Positions 8,587 through 16,916 of a stretch of 64,000 bases of DNA are shown in pieces; within the stretch, counting starts at the first letter, position 1; every line of letters starts with the position of its first letter. Made by a program: the position numbers and the translations under genes. Location of the stretch: positions 62,001-126,000 of the forward strand of contig DASZJG010000034.1 of assembly GCA_035948315.1 (NCBI GenBank), in the 5' to 3' direction. The notes beneath the pieces were generated by a model. It was not told the origin of the DNA and did not search any database. It worked only from the letters and a program-made list of their open reading frames with translations. The stretch is from CAJCJE01 sp035948315. GTDB taxonomy: Bacteria; Actinomycetota; Actinomycetes; Mycobacteriales; Pseudonocardiaceae.

Positions 8587-9408
8587 TCAGCCGCCCCAGC
8601 CGTTCTTCGGCGAGCGGACCAGGCGGTCCTTGAGCTGGCGGGTGTGCCGGCGGCTGACCGGCAGTTCACGCTCGTTGTCGCCGATGATCACGGTGTAGCC
8701 CGACGGGCCCATCCGCAGCTCGGTGATCAGGCCGACCGCGACCAGGAACGAGCGGTGGATGCGCACGAAACCGGCCTCGGTCCAGCGCTCCTCCAGCTGC
8801 GCGAGCGGGATGCGCACCAGGTGCGAGCCGTCCGCGGTGTGCAGCCGGGCGTAGTCGCCCTGCGCCTCCACCCAACGCACGGCCGCGCGCGGGATCAGCT
8901 TGGTGGTGCCGGCCAGTTCGACCGGGATGACCTCGTCGTCGGTCGGGTCCAGCGAGGGCATGCCGGGCGCGGCCTCGCGCGGCACCCACTTGGCCAGCAC
9001 CCGGTCGATCGCCTTGTTCAGCCGGTCCTTGGTCAGCGGCTTGAGGATGTAGTCGACCGCGCCCAGCTCGAACGCCTCCACCGCGACGTCCCCCACTCCG
9101 GTGACGAACACCAGCGCGGGCGGCGGCTTCAGCTCGGCGAGCGCCATGGCCAGTTCCACCCCGGACAGTCCGGGCATGTTCACGTCGATGAACACCGCGT
9201 CGACCGGGGCGAGCCGGGCGCGCTTGCGCGCGGCGACCTCCGGATCACCGCCACCGATCACGCCCAGCGCGTCGGCGGCGTCCCCGGCGGACAGCGCCCG
9301 CCGAATGTTCGGGTTCTGCTCCAGCATGAACACGAGTTCGTCCAAGCCGTGCGGCTCATCGTCAACGGCCAGCACGACAAGACCTGGGGTGCCATCACGA
9401 GTACTCAC
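8587..9408 (-). CDS. LytTR-family response regulator
   Basis: 273 residues. The receiver domain occupies about 1-125, with acidic pocket D16/D17, phospho-acceptor D75 (FIDVNMPG), T103 (FVTGVG) and K123 (ILKPLTKDRL). A LytTR DNA-binding domain follows at about 160-265 (RAAVRWVEAQGDYARLHTADGSHLVRIPLAQLEERW..FVRIHRSFLV). LytTR regulators bind paired direct repeats. The cognate kinase is the LytS-like gene upstream, separated by an S49 peptidase gene. With a symporter directly downstream, the arrangement is analogous to E. coli BtsS/BtsR-BtsT pyruvate control. The start is GTG at 9408. Confidence 0.93.
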   Translation of the reverse strand: MSTRDGTPGLVVLAVDDEPHGLDELVFMLEQNPNIRRALSAGDAADALGVIGGGDPEVAARKRARLAPVDAVFIDVNMPGLSGVELAMALAELKPPPALVFVTGVGDVAVEAFELGAVDYILKPLTKDRLNKAIDRVLAKWVPREAAPGMPSLDPTDDEVIPVELAGTTKLIPRAAVRWVEAQGDYARLHTADGSHLVRIPLAQLEERWTEAGFVRIHRSFLVAVGLITELRMGPSGYTVIIGDNERELPVSRRHTRQLKDRLVRSPKNGWGG

Positions 9409-9546
9409 TGTGACGCGAATCTTGCCTACTCACCGGGCCCGCTGTCCACCGTCTATCGACCCTCTAGTGGGTGACGATCGCCGCCTTCGGCGAGTTGTGC
9501 GCCCTTTGGGCTGGTTGGACCGATGCCCGGAGACGATGTTCGCTGC

Positions 9547-10419
9547 TCAGAGACCGAACCGTGACCACGCGGCGCGCGCTTCCAGCCCGGCCAGCAGCGT
9601 CTCGACCGGCGATTCGCCGAGGCCGAACCGGGCCGCCGCGCCGCCGATCCCGAGCCGGGCGAGCAGCGGCCTGCGCGGCTCGGCGGTCACGATGTGCGCA
9701 TCCCCGTACCGCTTGGCCAACACGCCGCGCATGGTGCCGAGGCCGTCGATCAGGCCCAGTTCCAGCGCGCGCTTGCCGGTCCACACCTCGCCGGAGAACA
9801 GGTCCTCGTCGGCAGCGGTCAGCTTGCCGCTCCTGCGCTCCTTCACCAGCTCGATGAACTGCTCGTGCAGCTCGGTGTGCAGCCCGCGCAGCCATTCGAC
9901 GTCCTCGTCGGACTCCGCGCTGAACGGGTCGAGCCGCACCTTGTGCTGGCCCGCGGTGTGCACCCGGCGCTGCACGCCGAAGCGCTCCAGCAGGCCGGTG
10001 AAGCCGAACCCGGCGCTGACCACGCCGATCGAGCCGACCATCGAGGTGGCGTGCGCGTAGATCTCGTCGGCGGCGCAGGCCAGCCAGTAGCCGCCGGAGG
10101 CCGCGACGTCCTCGCAGAACGCCAGCACCGGCACCCGCTTGTCCGCGGCCAGCTGCCGGATCCGCTCGGTGACCAGCGCGGACTGGGTCGGCGCGCCGCC
10201 CGGCGAGTTGATCACCAGGGCCACCGCGAGCAGCCGCTCGTGGTCGAACGCGCGCCGCAGCGCGGACTCGACCGTGTTCAGGTTGATCGTGCCCCGGCTC
10301 ACCGGCGACGGAGTCGGACCGATCACGCCCTGCAACCGCACCACGGCGACGATCGGTCGCCGGTCCACCCGCTCGTTGATCATCGGCAGCCGGGCGGTCA
10401 GCCTGTCCGTCATGTTCAT
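9547..10419 (-). CDS. S49-family serine peptidase (SppA/SohB-like)
   Basis: 290 residues from ATG at 10419. The ClpP/crotonase-like fold is visible from VVRLQGVI and ALVINSPGGAPTQSALVTERI. The nucleophile is Ser108 in VAASGGYWLAC, and Lys160 (HTAGQHK) lies 52 residues later, the same spacing as the Ser-Lys dyad of Bacillus SppA. No N-terminal membrane anchor is seen, unlike most signal-peptide peptidases, so it is probably soluble or peripheral. The gene sits between a LytS kinase and its LytTR regulator on the same strand. A role in trimming membrane protein fragments or in signalling is possible but unproven. Confidence 0.9.
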   Translation of the reverse strand: MNMTDRLTARLPMINERVDRRPIVAVVRLQGVIGPTPSPVSRGTINLNTVESALRRAFDHERLLAVALVINSPGGAPTQSALVTERIRQLAADKRVPVLAFCEDVAASGGYWLACAADEIYAHATSMVGSIGVVSAGFGFTGLLERFGVQRRVHTAGQHKVRLDPFSAESDEDVEWLRGLHTELHEQFIELVKERRSGKLTAADEDLFSGEVWTGKRALELGLIDGLGTMRGVLAKRYGDAHIVTAEPRRPLLARLGIGGAAARFGLGESPVETLLAGLEARAAWSRFGL

Positions 10420-10460
10420 GCTTCGAACATACGGCTCTGTTCTCTTTTTTGGGGTTGGAC

Positions 10461-11828
10461 TCAACCGACGGCCGGCAGGCCCTCGGTGGTGGTCGGTTTG
10501 GCATGCGCGGGCCGGACCGCGGGTGTCGTGCCGGTGCGCTCGACCACCCGTTCGGTGATCTCGGTGGCCTCGTCCATCCCCGAGAAGCCGGGCATCACGG
10601 CGCGCGCGTTGGGGGAGAACTTCGGCACCCGCAGCACGACCTTCATGCCGGCGCCGGGCGCGGTCTCCACCATCAGCGCGTACTCCTCGCCGTACACCGA
10701 GCGCATCCGCTGGTTGATGTTGCCGATGCCGACGTGCGCGCCGGAGCGGTGCGCGTCGCGCAACGTCTCCAGCCGGTCCGCGTCCATGCCGACGCCGTCG
10801 TCCTCGACGCTGATCAGCGCCTCGGAGCCGTGGTCCTGGGCGACCACGGTGACCGTGCCGCCGCCAGGCTTCTTGGCCAGGCCGTGCCGCACCGCGTTCT
10901 CCACCAGCGGTTGCAGCACCAGGAACGGCACGGTGACGGACAGCACTTCGGGCGCGATCTTGAGCCGGACGTGCAGCCGGTTCGGCCCGTACCGCGCGCT
11001 CTCCAGGGTCAGGTAGCGGTCGATGTTGCGCAGCTCGTCGGCCAACGTGGTGAACAGGCCGCTGGTGCGGAAGGAGTAGCGGGTGAACTCGGCGAACTCC
11101 ATCAGCAGCTCGCGAGCGCGCTCCGGGTCGGTGCGGATCAGCGAGGCGATGGTGTTCAGCGCGTTATAGACGAAGTGCGGCGAGATCTGCGCACGCAGCG
11201 CGCGCACCTCGGCCTGGGCCAGCTGCTGGCGGGACTCGTCGAGCTTGGCCAGCTCCAGCTGCGTGCGGACGAACCGGGCGATCTCGTCGGCCATCTTGAT
11301 CAGCCGCTTGCCGCCCACCCCGCCGACCACCACCAGCGCGCCCTCGACACTGCCCTCGACCAGCAGCGGCACGATCACCGCGGTGCGCATCGGGCAGTTG
11401 CCGCGCCGCTGGCAGCCGAGCTTGTCGTGGTCGACGTGCTCGCGGCGGAAGGTGCTCACCGCGCGGCCGATCGCCTCGGTCAGGTCCTCGTAGTGCTCGT
11501 TCGCCTCGCCGTCCCAGCTCAGCAGCTCGCCGTCCGGGTTGGTGATGCCCACCGCGACACAGCGCAGCAGTTCGCGCAGGTGCGGGGTCGCCCGGTTGGC
11601 TGCTTCCTCGGTCAGTCCGGCGCGCAGGTCGGGGGTCGCCTTGGAGATGCGCTGGAGGGCCGCGAGGGTCGCGTCGTCGACCGACGAGCTGCTCCGTCGG
11701 GTCTTGCAGAGCACAAGGAAGGACACCAGCACCGCGAGGGTGGCGATGACACCCAGCACGGTGCGCTCGGTCAGCAGTGCTGCCACGGGGACATGGTCCG
11801 CGCTCGGGTGCGGTGCTGGCAAGTGCAC
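10461..11828 (-). CDS. LytS-type sensor histidine kinase with GAF-like sensor
   Basis: 455 residues. One membrane helix at about 22-41, a GAF-like sensor at about 80-195, then a His_kinase domain with phospho-acceptor His218 (ISPHFVYNALNTIASLI), an N-box (PLVENAVRHGL) and a G-box (VEDDGVGM.. and GIGNINQRM). The GAF-like domain contains CQRRGNC (Cys139 and Cys145) plus Cys90, which could bind metal or sense redox. Unlike classical LytS/BtsS there is no multi-helix 5TM sensor, so the signal is probably cytoplasmic. It is expected to phosphorylate the LytTR regulator two genes downstream. The start is GTG at 11828. Confidence 0.92.
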   Translation of the reverse strand: MHLPAPHPSADHVPVAALLTERTVLGVIATLAVLVSFLVLCKTRRSSSSVDDATLAALQRISKATPDLRAGLTEEAANRATPHLRELLRCVAVGITNPDGELLSWDGEANEHYEDLTEAIGRAVSTFRREHVDHDKLGCQRRGNCPMRTAVIVPLLVEGSVEGALVVVGGVGGKRLIKMADEIARFVRTQLELAKLDESRQQLAQAEVRALRAQISPHFVYNALNTIASLIRTDPERARELLMEFAEFTRYSFRTSGLFTTLADELRNIDRYLTLESARYGPNRLHVRLKIAPEVLSVTVPFLVLQPLVENAVRHGLAKKPGGGTVTVVAQDHGSEALISVEDDGVGMDADRLETLRDAHRSGAHVGIGNINQRMRSVYGEEYALMVETAPGAGMKVVLRVPKFSPNARAVMPGFSGMDEATEITERVVERTGTTPAVRPAHAKPTTTEGLPAVG

Positions 11829-11862
11829 GGGTGATTACGCTGGGCACGCGTCCGGGTACAGC

Positions 11863-12741
11863 TCATTTGAGCAGGCGGGACATCCGTCGGTCGGCCAGTG
11901 GTTTGCCACCGGTCTGGCAGGTCGGGCAGTACTGCAGTGACTTGTCCGCGAAGGACACCTCACGCACCGTGTCCCCGCACACCGGGCAGGGCAGTCCGGT
12001 GCGGGCGTGCACCCGCAGGCCGGCGCGTTTCTCGCCCTTGAGCAGGGCGGCGTGCTGGCCGACCGAGCGGTTCACCGCGTCGGTGAGGATCGACTGCATG
12101 GCCGCGTGCAACGCGTCCAGCGCGGCCGGGCCGAGTTTGCCGGTCGTCGCGTACGGCGAGAGCTTGGCCAGGTGCAGGATCTCGTCGGAGTAGGCGTTGC
12201 CGATGCCAGCGATCAGCGACTGGTCGGTGAGCGCGTTCTTCAGCCGTTCGGTGTGGCCGGCGAGCAGTTCGCCGAGCTGCTCCCGGGTCACGCCCAGCGC
12301 GTCCGGTCCGAGTTTGGCGATGCCCGGCACCTCCACCGGATCGGCCACGATCCACACGGCAAGGCCCTTCTTGGTGCCGGCCTCGGTGAGGTCGAACCCG
12401 GGCCCGCTGCCCGGCGGGCCGAGGTGCATCCGGAACGCGAGCGGCCCCTTGCCCGGTTTGGGCGGCGCGGCGGAGAGCGTCTCCGCCCAGCGCAGCCAGC
12501 CCGCGCGGGCCAGGTGCACGATCAGGTGCAGCGGCTGCCTGTCGGGCGCGGTGAGGATCACATCCAGGTACTTGCCGTGGCGGGTCGCGCCGGACACCTC
12601 GCGGCCGGCCAGTTCGGTCCACGGCGGGGTGACCGTCTTGAGCACGGTCAGCGAGGCGACGTCGACCCGCGCGACAGTGCGCCCGACGGCGTGTTCGCGC
12701 AGGTGCTGGGCGAGCGCTTCGACCTCCGGAAGCTCCGGCAT
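11863..12741 (-). CDS. Fpg/Nei-family DNA glycosylase/AP lyase
   Basis: 292 residues. The mature N-terminus PELPEVEAL carries the catalytic proline (P2) and Glu3. The central H2TH region includes QSLIAGIGNAYSDEIL, and a C-terminal zinc finger has CPVCG..and..YCPTCQTGG. It removes oxidised bases and nicks abasic sites. The interior VHLARAGWLRW replaces the canonical MHLGM-type damage-recognition loop, so substrate choice may differ from classical MutM (an Nei-like or MutM2-type paralogue). It is transcribed in the same direction as the LytS gene but 34 bp upstream of it, and no ribosome-binding site is evident, suggesting a leaderless message. Confidence 0.92.
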   Translation of the reverse strand: MPELPEVEALAQHLREHAVGRTVARVDVASLTVLKTVTPPWTELAGREVSGATRHGKYLDVILTAPDRQPLHLIVHLARAGWLRWAETLSAAPPKPGKGPLAFRMHLGPPGSGPGFDLTEAGTKKGLAVWIVADPVEVPGIAKLGPDALGVTREQLGELLAGHTERLKNALTDQSLIAGIGNAYSDEILHLAKLSPYATTGKLGPAALDALHAAMQSILTDAVNRSVGQHAALLKGEKRAGLRVHARTGLPCPVCGDTVREVSFADKSLQYCPTCQTGGKPLADRRMSRLLK

Positions 12742-12787
12742 ACAGCCATCTTCACCCAGTTCGGCCGCCGCGTCGAGCAGCGCGATC

Positions 12788-13231
12788 TCAATCGACGAGC
12801 TGGAGCGGGCCCTCGGCGTTCGGCTTGGAGTAGACCTCGATGTCGCGGGCGACCTTGGCCGCGGTCTGCCGGATCGAGTAGACCCCGTGCACGATCCCGA
12901 CCCAGCGCTCCGCCGACTCCTCCTCCTGGCTGCCCGGCGTGTTCGCGACCAGCGTCCACGGCCTGCGCATCAGCCAGCGAACCGGGAAGTACAGCATGCT
13001 GACCAGCAGGATCAGCAGGAGCCAGATCGGCACGACCACCGGCCCGGGGCGCCAGACGAACAGCGCCACGACGAGCACCACCAGCATCCCCAACAACACG
13101 TAACCAGGCGTGTTGTTCGCCGCCACATCGTGCTCGAAGTCATCGGAGAGAGCCGGACTCGACCACTCCATCGAACTCCGCAACGTCCACATGCGGCCGT
13201 CCGCTCCGCGCACCAGCTTCATCATTCCCAT
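12788..13231 (-). CDS. Small two-helix membrane protein, unknown function
   Basis: 147 residues, not recognised as a characterised family. It has an N-terminal soluble part (MKLVRGADGRMWTLRSSMEW), two adjacent hydrophobic helices (about 44-60 and 65-83), then a basic RWLMRRPW and a cytoplasmic C-terminal domain containing ERWVGIVHGVYSIRQTAAKVARDIEVY. GGAG sits upstream of the ATG at 13231. It looks like the conserved actinobacterial housekeeping membrane proteins found next to DNA-repair genes, but I cannot assign a role. Confidence 0.8.
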   Translation of the reverse strand: MGMMKLVRGADGRMWTLRSSMEWSSPALSDDFEHDVAANNTPGYVLLGMLVVLVVALFVWRPGPVVVPIWLLLILLVSMLYFPVRWLMRRPWTLVANTPGSQEEESAERWVGIVHGVYSIRQTAAKVARDIEVYSKPNAEGPLQLVD

Positions 13232-13398
13232 TGCCGTCTCCAGGATCGTCTCGCGAACCTCGCCAGAGCGAGATCCACTAACCCGGCACCGACCGTTTTC
13301 TACCGTACCGCGCGGTCGTTAGGCAGAGCGGGTGAAATTGGGACGCGAGTGTCGCAATCAGACTGCCGTGTCTGATCACGTTGAGTTATCGGAGCGGC

Positions 13399-14991
13399 TC
13401 AGCGGCCTGCCGGCGCCTGGTTGTTCTGCCAGACCTCCGTCCATCGGGTGATCCACACCGTGGTTCCGTCGGTGGTGTACGACGTACTCCACACGGTCTC
13501 CTGCGGAGTCATACCAGGATCCGTGGTCTGCGTCACGGTCGGATCGGTGGTCGGACTGGCCGAGAACGGCTTGCGGCCGGTGCTGGCCGGCGAGGTGTTC
13601 GACGGCTGCTGCTGGTTCGAACTGCTGCCCAACACCTGCGGGGAGGCGCCCGTGTGCGTCGACCCGGTCGAGGTCTGGCCACCGGAACTGGCGCCGCTCG
13701 ACGAGCCGGACGCCGAGGAAAGCGCCGCCGTCGTGGTCGAACCGGCCTGGCCCTGCTGCGCCTGATGGCCGCGCGGGCCCCTGATCGAGGTGCCGGTCGA
13801 CTCGGGCGGCAGGCCCGGACCGAAGAACGGACGCGTGATCGGCCCGCGCGACCCGCTGGTCAGCACGTTGGGCAACACCGGCAACTCCTGCACGGTGCCC
13901 TGGTCCGCATTGATCTGTGTGGTCATGTGCAGCAGCAGCGGACCGGCGGTCACGCCCAACCCGCCGACCGCGACCATCGAAATGGTCGCGATGGCCAGCT
14001 TGAACCGGACGCCGAACGCCGCCGCCTTCCCGGCCAGCGCCGCCGACTTCGTCCCGAGACCGCTCGCGCCGTGCGGGAGGCCGTGCTTGGGCAGCGCTGT
14101 GGGGAATGCTTTGGGGAGCGCAGCCGCCGGCACCAGCCCCGGCATCGCACCCGCGTAACGCCGCAGGCCCGCGCACACGTCCGCCAACTCGGCGTGCACC
14201 GCGCGGCAGGAGGAACAGGTGCCCAGGTGCGCCACGATCCGATGCGCCTCCGAACCGCGCACCAGCCCGGCCGTGTACGCGCCGAGCTTGTCGATCACCG
14301 CCCGGCACGCGGTCGAACCGGACGCGGGCGGCACGTGCGCCTGGAGATACGCGGCACGCAGCCCTTCCCGAGCCCGCCGCGCCAACGCGGCCGTCGCATT
14401 GGGACTCAGGCCGAAGCGCGGCGCGACCACGGCCGGCCGTTCGCCCTCCACCTCGACCTGCCAGAGCACCCGCCGCCAACGCTGCGGCAGGCTGGTGAAC
14501 GCGCGGGCGATCAGATGCGCCTCCGCGCGGGTGCCGGCCTGATCCGCGTCCGGGTCGACCCGGCGGCTCAGCTCCTCGTCCGCGACCGGCACGTCCCGGC
14601 GCCGGGTCCGCCACTCGGCGGCCAGCCTGCGCACCACCGTCAACAGGTAGCCGCGCACGTTGTCCTCCGGCCCGGAACCGCGCCGGACGGCCTGGAGAAC
14701 CCGGAAGAATGCCTCCGCCGCGATGTCGTCCGCCTCCGCGGCATCGGTCGCGTAGCGTAACGCGAACCCCCGCGCGACCCCGGCATGCCGGGAGAACAAC
14801 TCCGCGAACGCAGCGTCCTCACCCGAACGCACTCTGCGCAACAACTCACGATCGTCGGGGACCTCGGCCACACCGTCGTCGGCCGTGCCGTTGATTTCGG
14901 CAGCCGTCGCCATGCGCAGGGCGTCAGGGTCATCGTGGCTCGTCAGCGAGCCCGACACCAGCGGGTCGTCCGCATGCTCTATCCCCGTCAC
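13399..14991 (-). CDS. ECF sigma factor fused to anti-sigma zinc finger and membrane anchor
   Basis: 530 residues from GTG at 14991, chosen for its GGAGGAGG Shine-Dalgarno. Residues about 45-130 form sigma region 2 (FAELFSRHAGVARGFALRYATDAAEADDIAAEAFFRVLQ), and 165-215 form region 4 with an atypical helix-turn-helix (VVAPRFGLSPNATAALARRAREGL). Then comes a ZAS-type zinc finger at about 250-275 with H255, C259 and C262 in HxxxCxxC spacing, a membrane helix at about 332-352, and a Ser/Thr/Gln-rich extracytoplasmic tail of about 180 residues. Sigma and anti-sigma in one chain implies membrane-tethered, self-inhibited activity. The downstream tail ends with a W-rich motif (VWITRWTEVW). Confidence 0.88.
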   Translation of the reverse strand: MTGIEHADDPLVSGSLTSHDDPDALRMATAAEINGTADDGVAEVPDDRELLRRVRSGEDAAFAELFSRHAGVARGFALRYATDAAEADDIAAEAFFRVLQAVRRGSGPEDNVRGYLLTVVRRLAAEWRTRRRDVPVADEELSRRVDPDADQAGTRAEAHLIARAFTSLPQRWRRVLWQVEVEGERPAVVAPRFGLSPNATAALARRAREGLRAAYLQAHVPPASGSTACRAVIDKLGAYTAGLVRGSEAHRIVAHLGTCSSCRAVHAELADVCAGLRRYAGAMPGLVPAAALPKAFPTALPKHGLPHGASGLGTKSAALAGKAAAFGVRFKLAIATISMVAVGGLGVTAGPLLLHMTTQINADQGTVQELPVLPNVLTSGSRGPITRPFFGPGLPPESTGTSIRGPRGHQAQQGQAGSTTTAALSSASGSSSGASSGGQTSTGSTHTGASPQVLGSSSNQQQPSNTSPASTGRKPFSASPTTDPTVTQTTDPGMTPQETVWSTSYTTDGTTVWITRWTEVWQNNQAPAGR

Positions 14992-15173
14992 CCGCTGGGT
15001 ACCTCCTCCCCGACCCTCCCAGAACGCGCTGTTCAGGACAACATGCCACAGCTCGCGCGATAGTGGCAGCCCTATCACCATCGGTGACGAGAAGTATCGA
15101 GTTGGTCACAGGCAGACGTCAATGCCGGCGACGATGCGTTATCACCGACGGTTCGTCAGTACTGTCTAGCCGC

Positions 15174-15593
15174 GTGGCCGAGTGGAAGAACAAAGCGCTG
15201 GAGCTGTTGCCCGCGCTCCGCACGGTCGTCGAGCACGACTGGTCCTGTCACGTCTTCCTCGGCGAACTGCTGCCCCTGGTGTGGGACGCGCACCGAGCGG
15301 CCGACGAGGACGCGCTCGAACGCATCTACGGCTTCGTGCGCTGGTGCTTCCGCCAACCCGGCCAGTTCCTCGCCAACGCGGCGGTCGTGAGCTTCTACGA
15401 ACTCGTCTTCGACGAATGGGACCTCCGCCACCAGATCGCCCGACGACTCCCCGCCGAAGTCATCGACCGCGTGCACCCGCTGTGGGAGTGGCGCCTGCCC
15501 GGCCCGCGCATGGCCGAAGTCGACCGACTCCTCGAAGCCGTTGCCGCGCCAGGCGGACAGCCCGTGTTCGAACAGGCGAAGGAGATCGGCTAA
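15174..15593 (+). CDS. Conserved hypothetical protein, about 139 residues
   Basis: The reading frame from GTG at 15174 (VAEWKNKALELLPALR) gives a soluble, acidic, mainly helical protein with many Trp and aromatic residues (YGFVRWCFRQPGQFLANAAVVSFYELVFDEWDL). A TACTGT hexamer lies about 8 bp before the GTG and no Shine-Dalgarno is present, which suggests a leaderless mRNA. It resembles the small immunity-like or DUF-type proteins common in actinomycetes, but I do not recognise a named family. It ends 34 bp before tRNA-Gly. Confidence 0.7.
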   Translation: MAEWKNKALELLPALRTVVEHDWSCHVFLGELLPLVWDAHRAADEDALERIYGFVRWCFRQPGQFLANAAVVSFYELVFDEWDLRHQIARRLPAEVIDRVHPLWEWRLPGPRMAEVDRLLEAVAAPGGQPVFEQAKEIG

Positions 15594-15627
15594 GCTGTTC
15601 ACCGGTCGTTGGGGAACTGGCGGCCAT

Positions 15628-15700
15628 GCGGACGTAGCGCAGTTGGTAGCGCATCACCTTGCCAAGGTGAGGGTCGCGGGTTCGAATCCCGTCGTCCGCT
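15628..15700 (+). tRNA. tRNA-Gly (anticodon GCC)
   Basis: A 73-nt cloverleaf. The acceptor stem GCGGACG pairs with CGTCCGC at 15693-15699. The anticodon stem-loop ATCACC-TTGCCAA-GGTGAG gives anticodon GCC, and the T loop GGGTTCGAATCCC is canonical. CCA is not encoded. Confidence 0.97.
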
Positions 15701-15755
15701 CGCAATTGGCGGACTCATGCTTGCGGACCGCGCAAGCCTTGATTGCTCGCCATGT

Positions 15756-15778
15756 CCTGCGGGGGCCGAGCCCCCAGG
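15756..15778 (-). terminator. Possible hairpin after the acyltransferase gene
   Basis: GGGGGC-CGA-GCCCCC with flanking CCT/AGG pairing lies directly after the acyltransferase stop (15780). It lacks a T-run, so termination is uncertain; it may instead be an intergenic GC-rich repeat like the one at 50571-50615. Confidence 0.35.
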
Positions 15779-15779
15779 G

Positions 15780-16916
15780 TCATCGTTTCCTCGTCAGGTA
15801 CCTCGCGAGACGTTGGCTGGGACGTTCGATTCCCCGGTAGCTGAGTTCCACGACCCCGAGCGTGGCCGCGATGGCGGCGATGATGGCCAGCCAGGCCGGC
15901 ACGTGCGGGTAGAGGTAGGCCATCACCGGCAGCGCCACGAACCAGTGGATCAGGTAGATCGAATAGCTGCGGTCGGCCAGGTAGCTGACGGCTCGAGTCG
16001 GGCGCAGGTGGTCTTCGGCCAGGAGCAGCGCCACGAAGATCAGCGCGGCGATGCAGACCGCGCTGTCGTAGCCGTGGTCGAGACGGCCCATGTCGCGGTT
16101 GCCGGCCCAGACGAAGATGAGCCAGGCGGCGATGCCCATGAGGGCGCCGTAGCGGAACCGGATTCGGTTGTTCCAGACGGCCCAACAGATCTGGCCGAGC
16201 AGCAGGACCGGCAGGAACGACAGCGAGACCGCGATCAGGAAGACGTTGCCGCCGAAATCGCGGGCGAATTCCACCGCGCACCAGCACAACGCCAGTTCGA
16301 TGGTGAGTGCCACCCAGGTGATGCGTTTGATGAGCGGCAGCAGAATCAACAGCAGCAGGTAGAACATGACCTCGATGGCCAGCGTCCAGGCGACCAGGAT
16401 CAACACGACCTGCGGCAGCAGGAAATAGTTGATCAGTAGGGCATTCGTGACCAGGTTGGTCGGCGTGAACGTGGGCAGGTTCGCGGCGCCGAGCATGTGC
16501 AGCCCGCCGCCGAAAACGCCGATCAGCGCGACGACCGCGAACAGGACCGGGTAGATGCGCAGGACTCGTTTGAGGGCGAATTCCGTTGCGCGTTCCTGAC
16601 TCGCGCGGTGGGTCACCACGAATCCGCTGACCAGAAAGAACAGCGCTACGCCGAAGAAGCCGAAATCCTGGAAAAGGGACAGTGGATTGTTGACGAACGT
16701 CGAGATGGTGTCGGTGACCGGTGAGGAATGGCCGTGCTTGTTCCAGTATTCGACGACGTGGCTGTAGAAAACCAGCGGCGCGGCGACCGAGCGGATCAGG
16801 TCGAGGAAGACGAACCGGTTGCGCCGGGTCGCCTTCTTCTCGACGGCGTCCGACACCACCGGGATCACCTCGGTGGCCTGCTCGGCCTCGTCGACACTCA
16901 CCCCCCGGCCGACCAT
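15780..16916 (-). CDS. Acyltransferase-3 family membrane protein
   Basis: 378 residues. A short acidic cytoplasmic N-terminus precedes about 10 membrane helices of the acyltransferase-3 (OafA/YrhL) fold. Visible signatures are RFVFLDLIRSVAAPLVFYSHV near the first helix, with the His typical of the family, FFGVALFFLVSGFVVTHRA with R/H, and a C-terminal SYSIYLIHWF. These enzymes O-acylate sugars of exopolysaccharide or cell-wall glycans. The ATG overlaps the TGA of the glycosyltransferase/methyltransferase gene (TGATG), so the two are co-translated and probably act on the same glycan. No SGNH domain is fused at the C-terminus; one is encoded separately at 22048-23361. Confidence 0.92.
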   Translation of the reverse strand: MVGRGVSVDEAEQATEVIPVVSDAVEKKATRRNRFVFLDLIRSVAAPLVFYSHVVEYWNKHGHSSPVTDTISTFVNNPLSLFQDFGFFGVALFFLVSGFVVTHRASQERATEFALKRVLRIYPVLFAVVALIGVFGGGLHMLGAANLPTFTPTNLVTNALLINYFLLPQVVLILVAWTLAIEVMFYLLLLILLPLIKRITWVALTIELALCWCAVEFARDFGGNVFLIAVSLSFLPVLLLGQICWAVWNNRIRFRYGALMGIAAWLIFVWAGNRDMGRLDHGYDSAVCIAALIFVALLLAEDHLRPTRAVSYLADRSYSIYLIHWFVALPVMAYLYPHVPAWLAIIAAIAATLGVVELSYRGIERPSQRLARYLTRKR

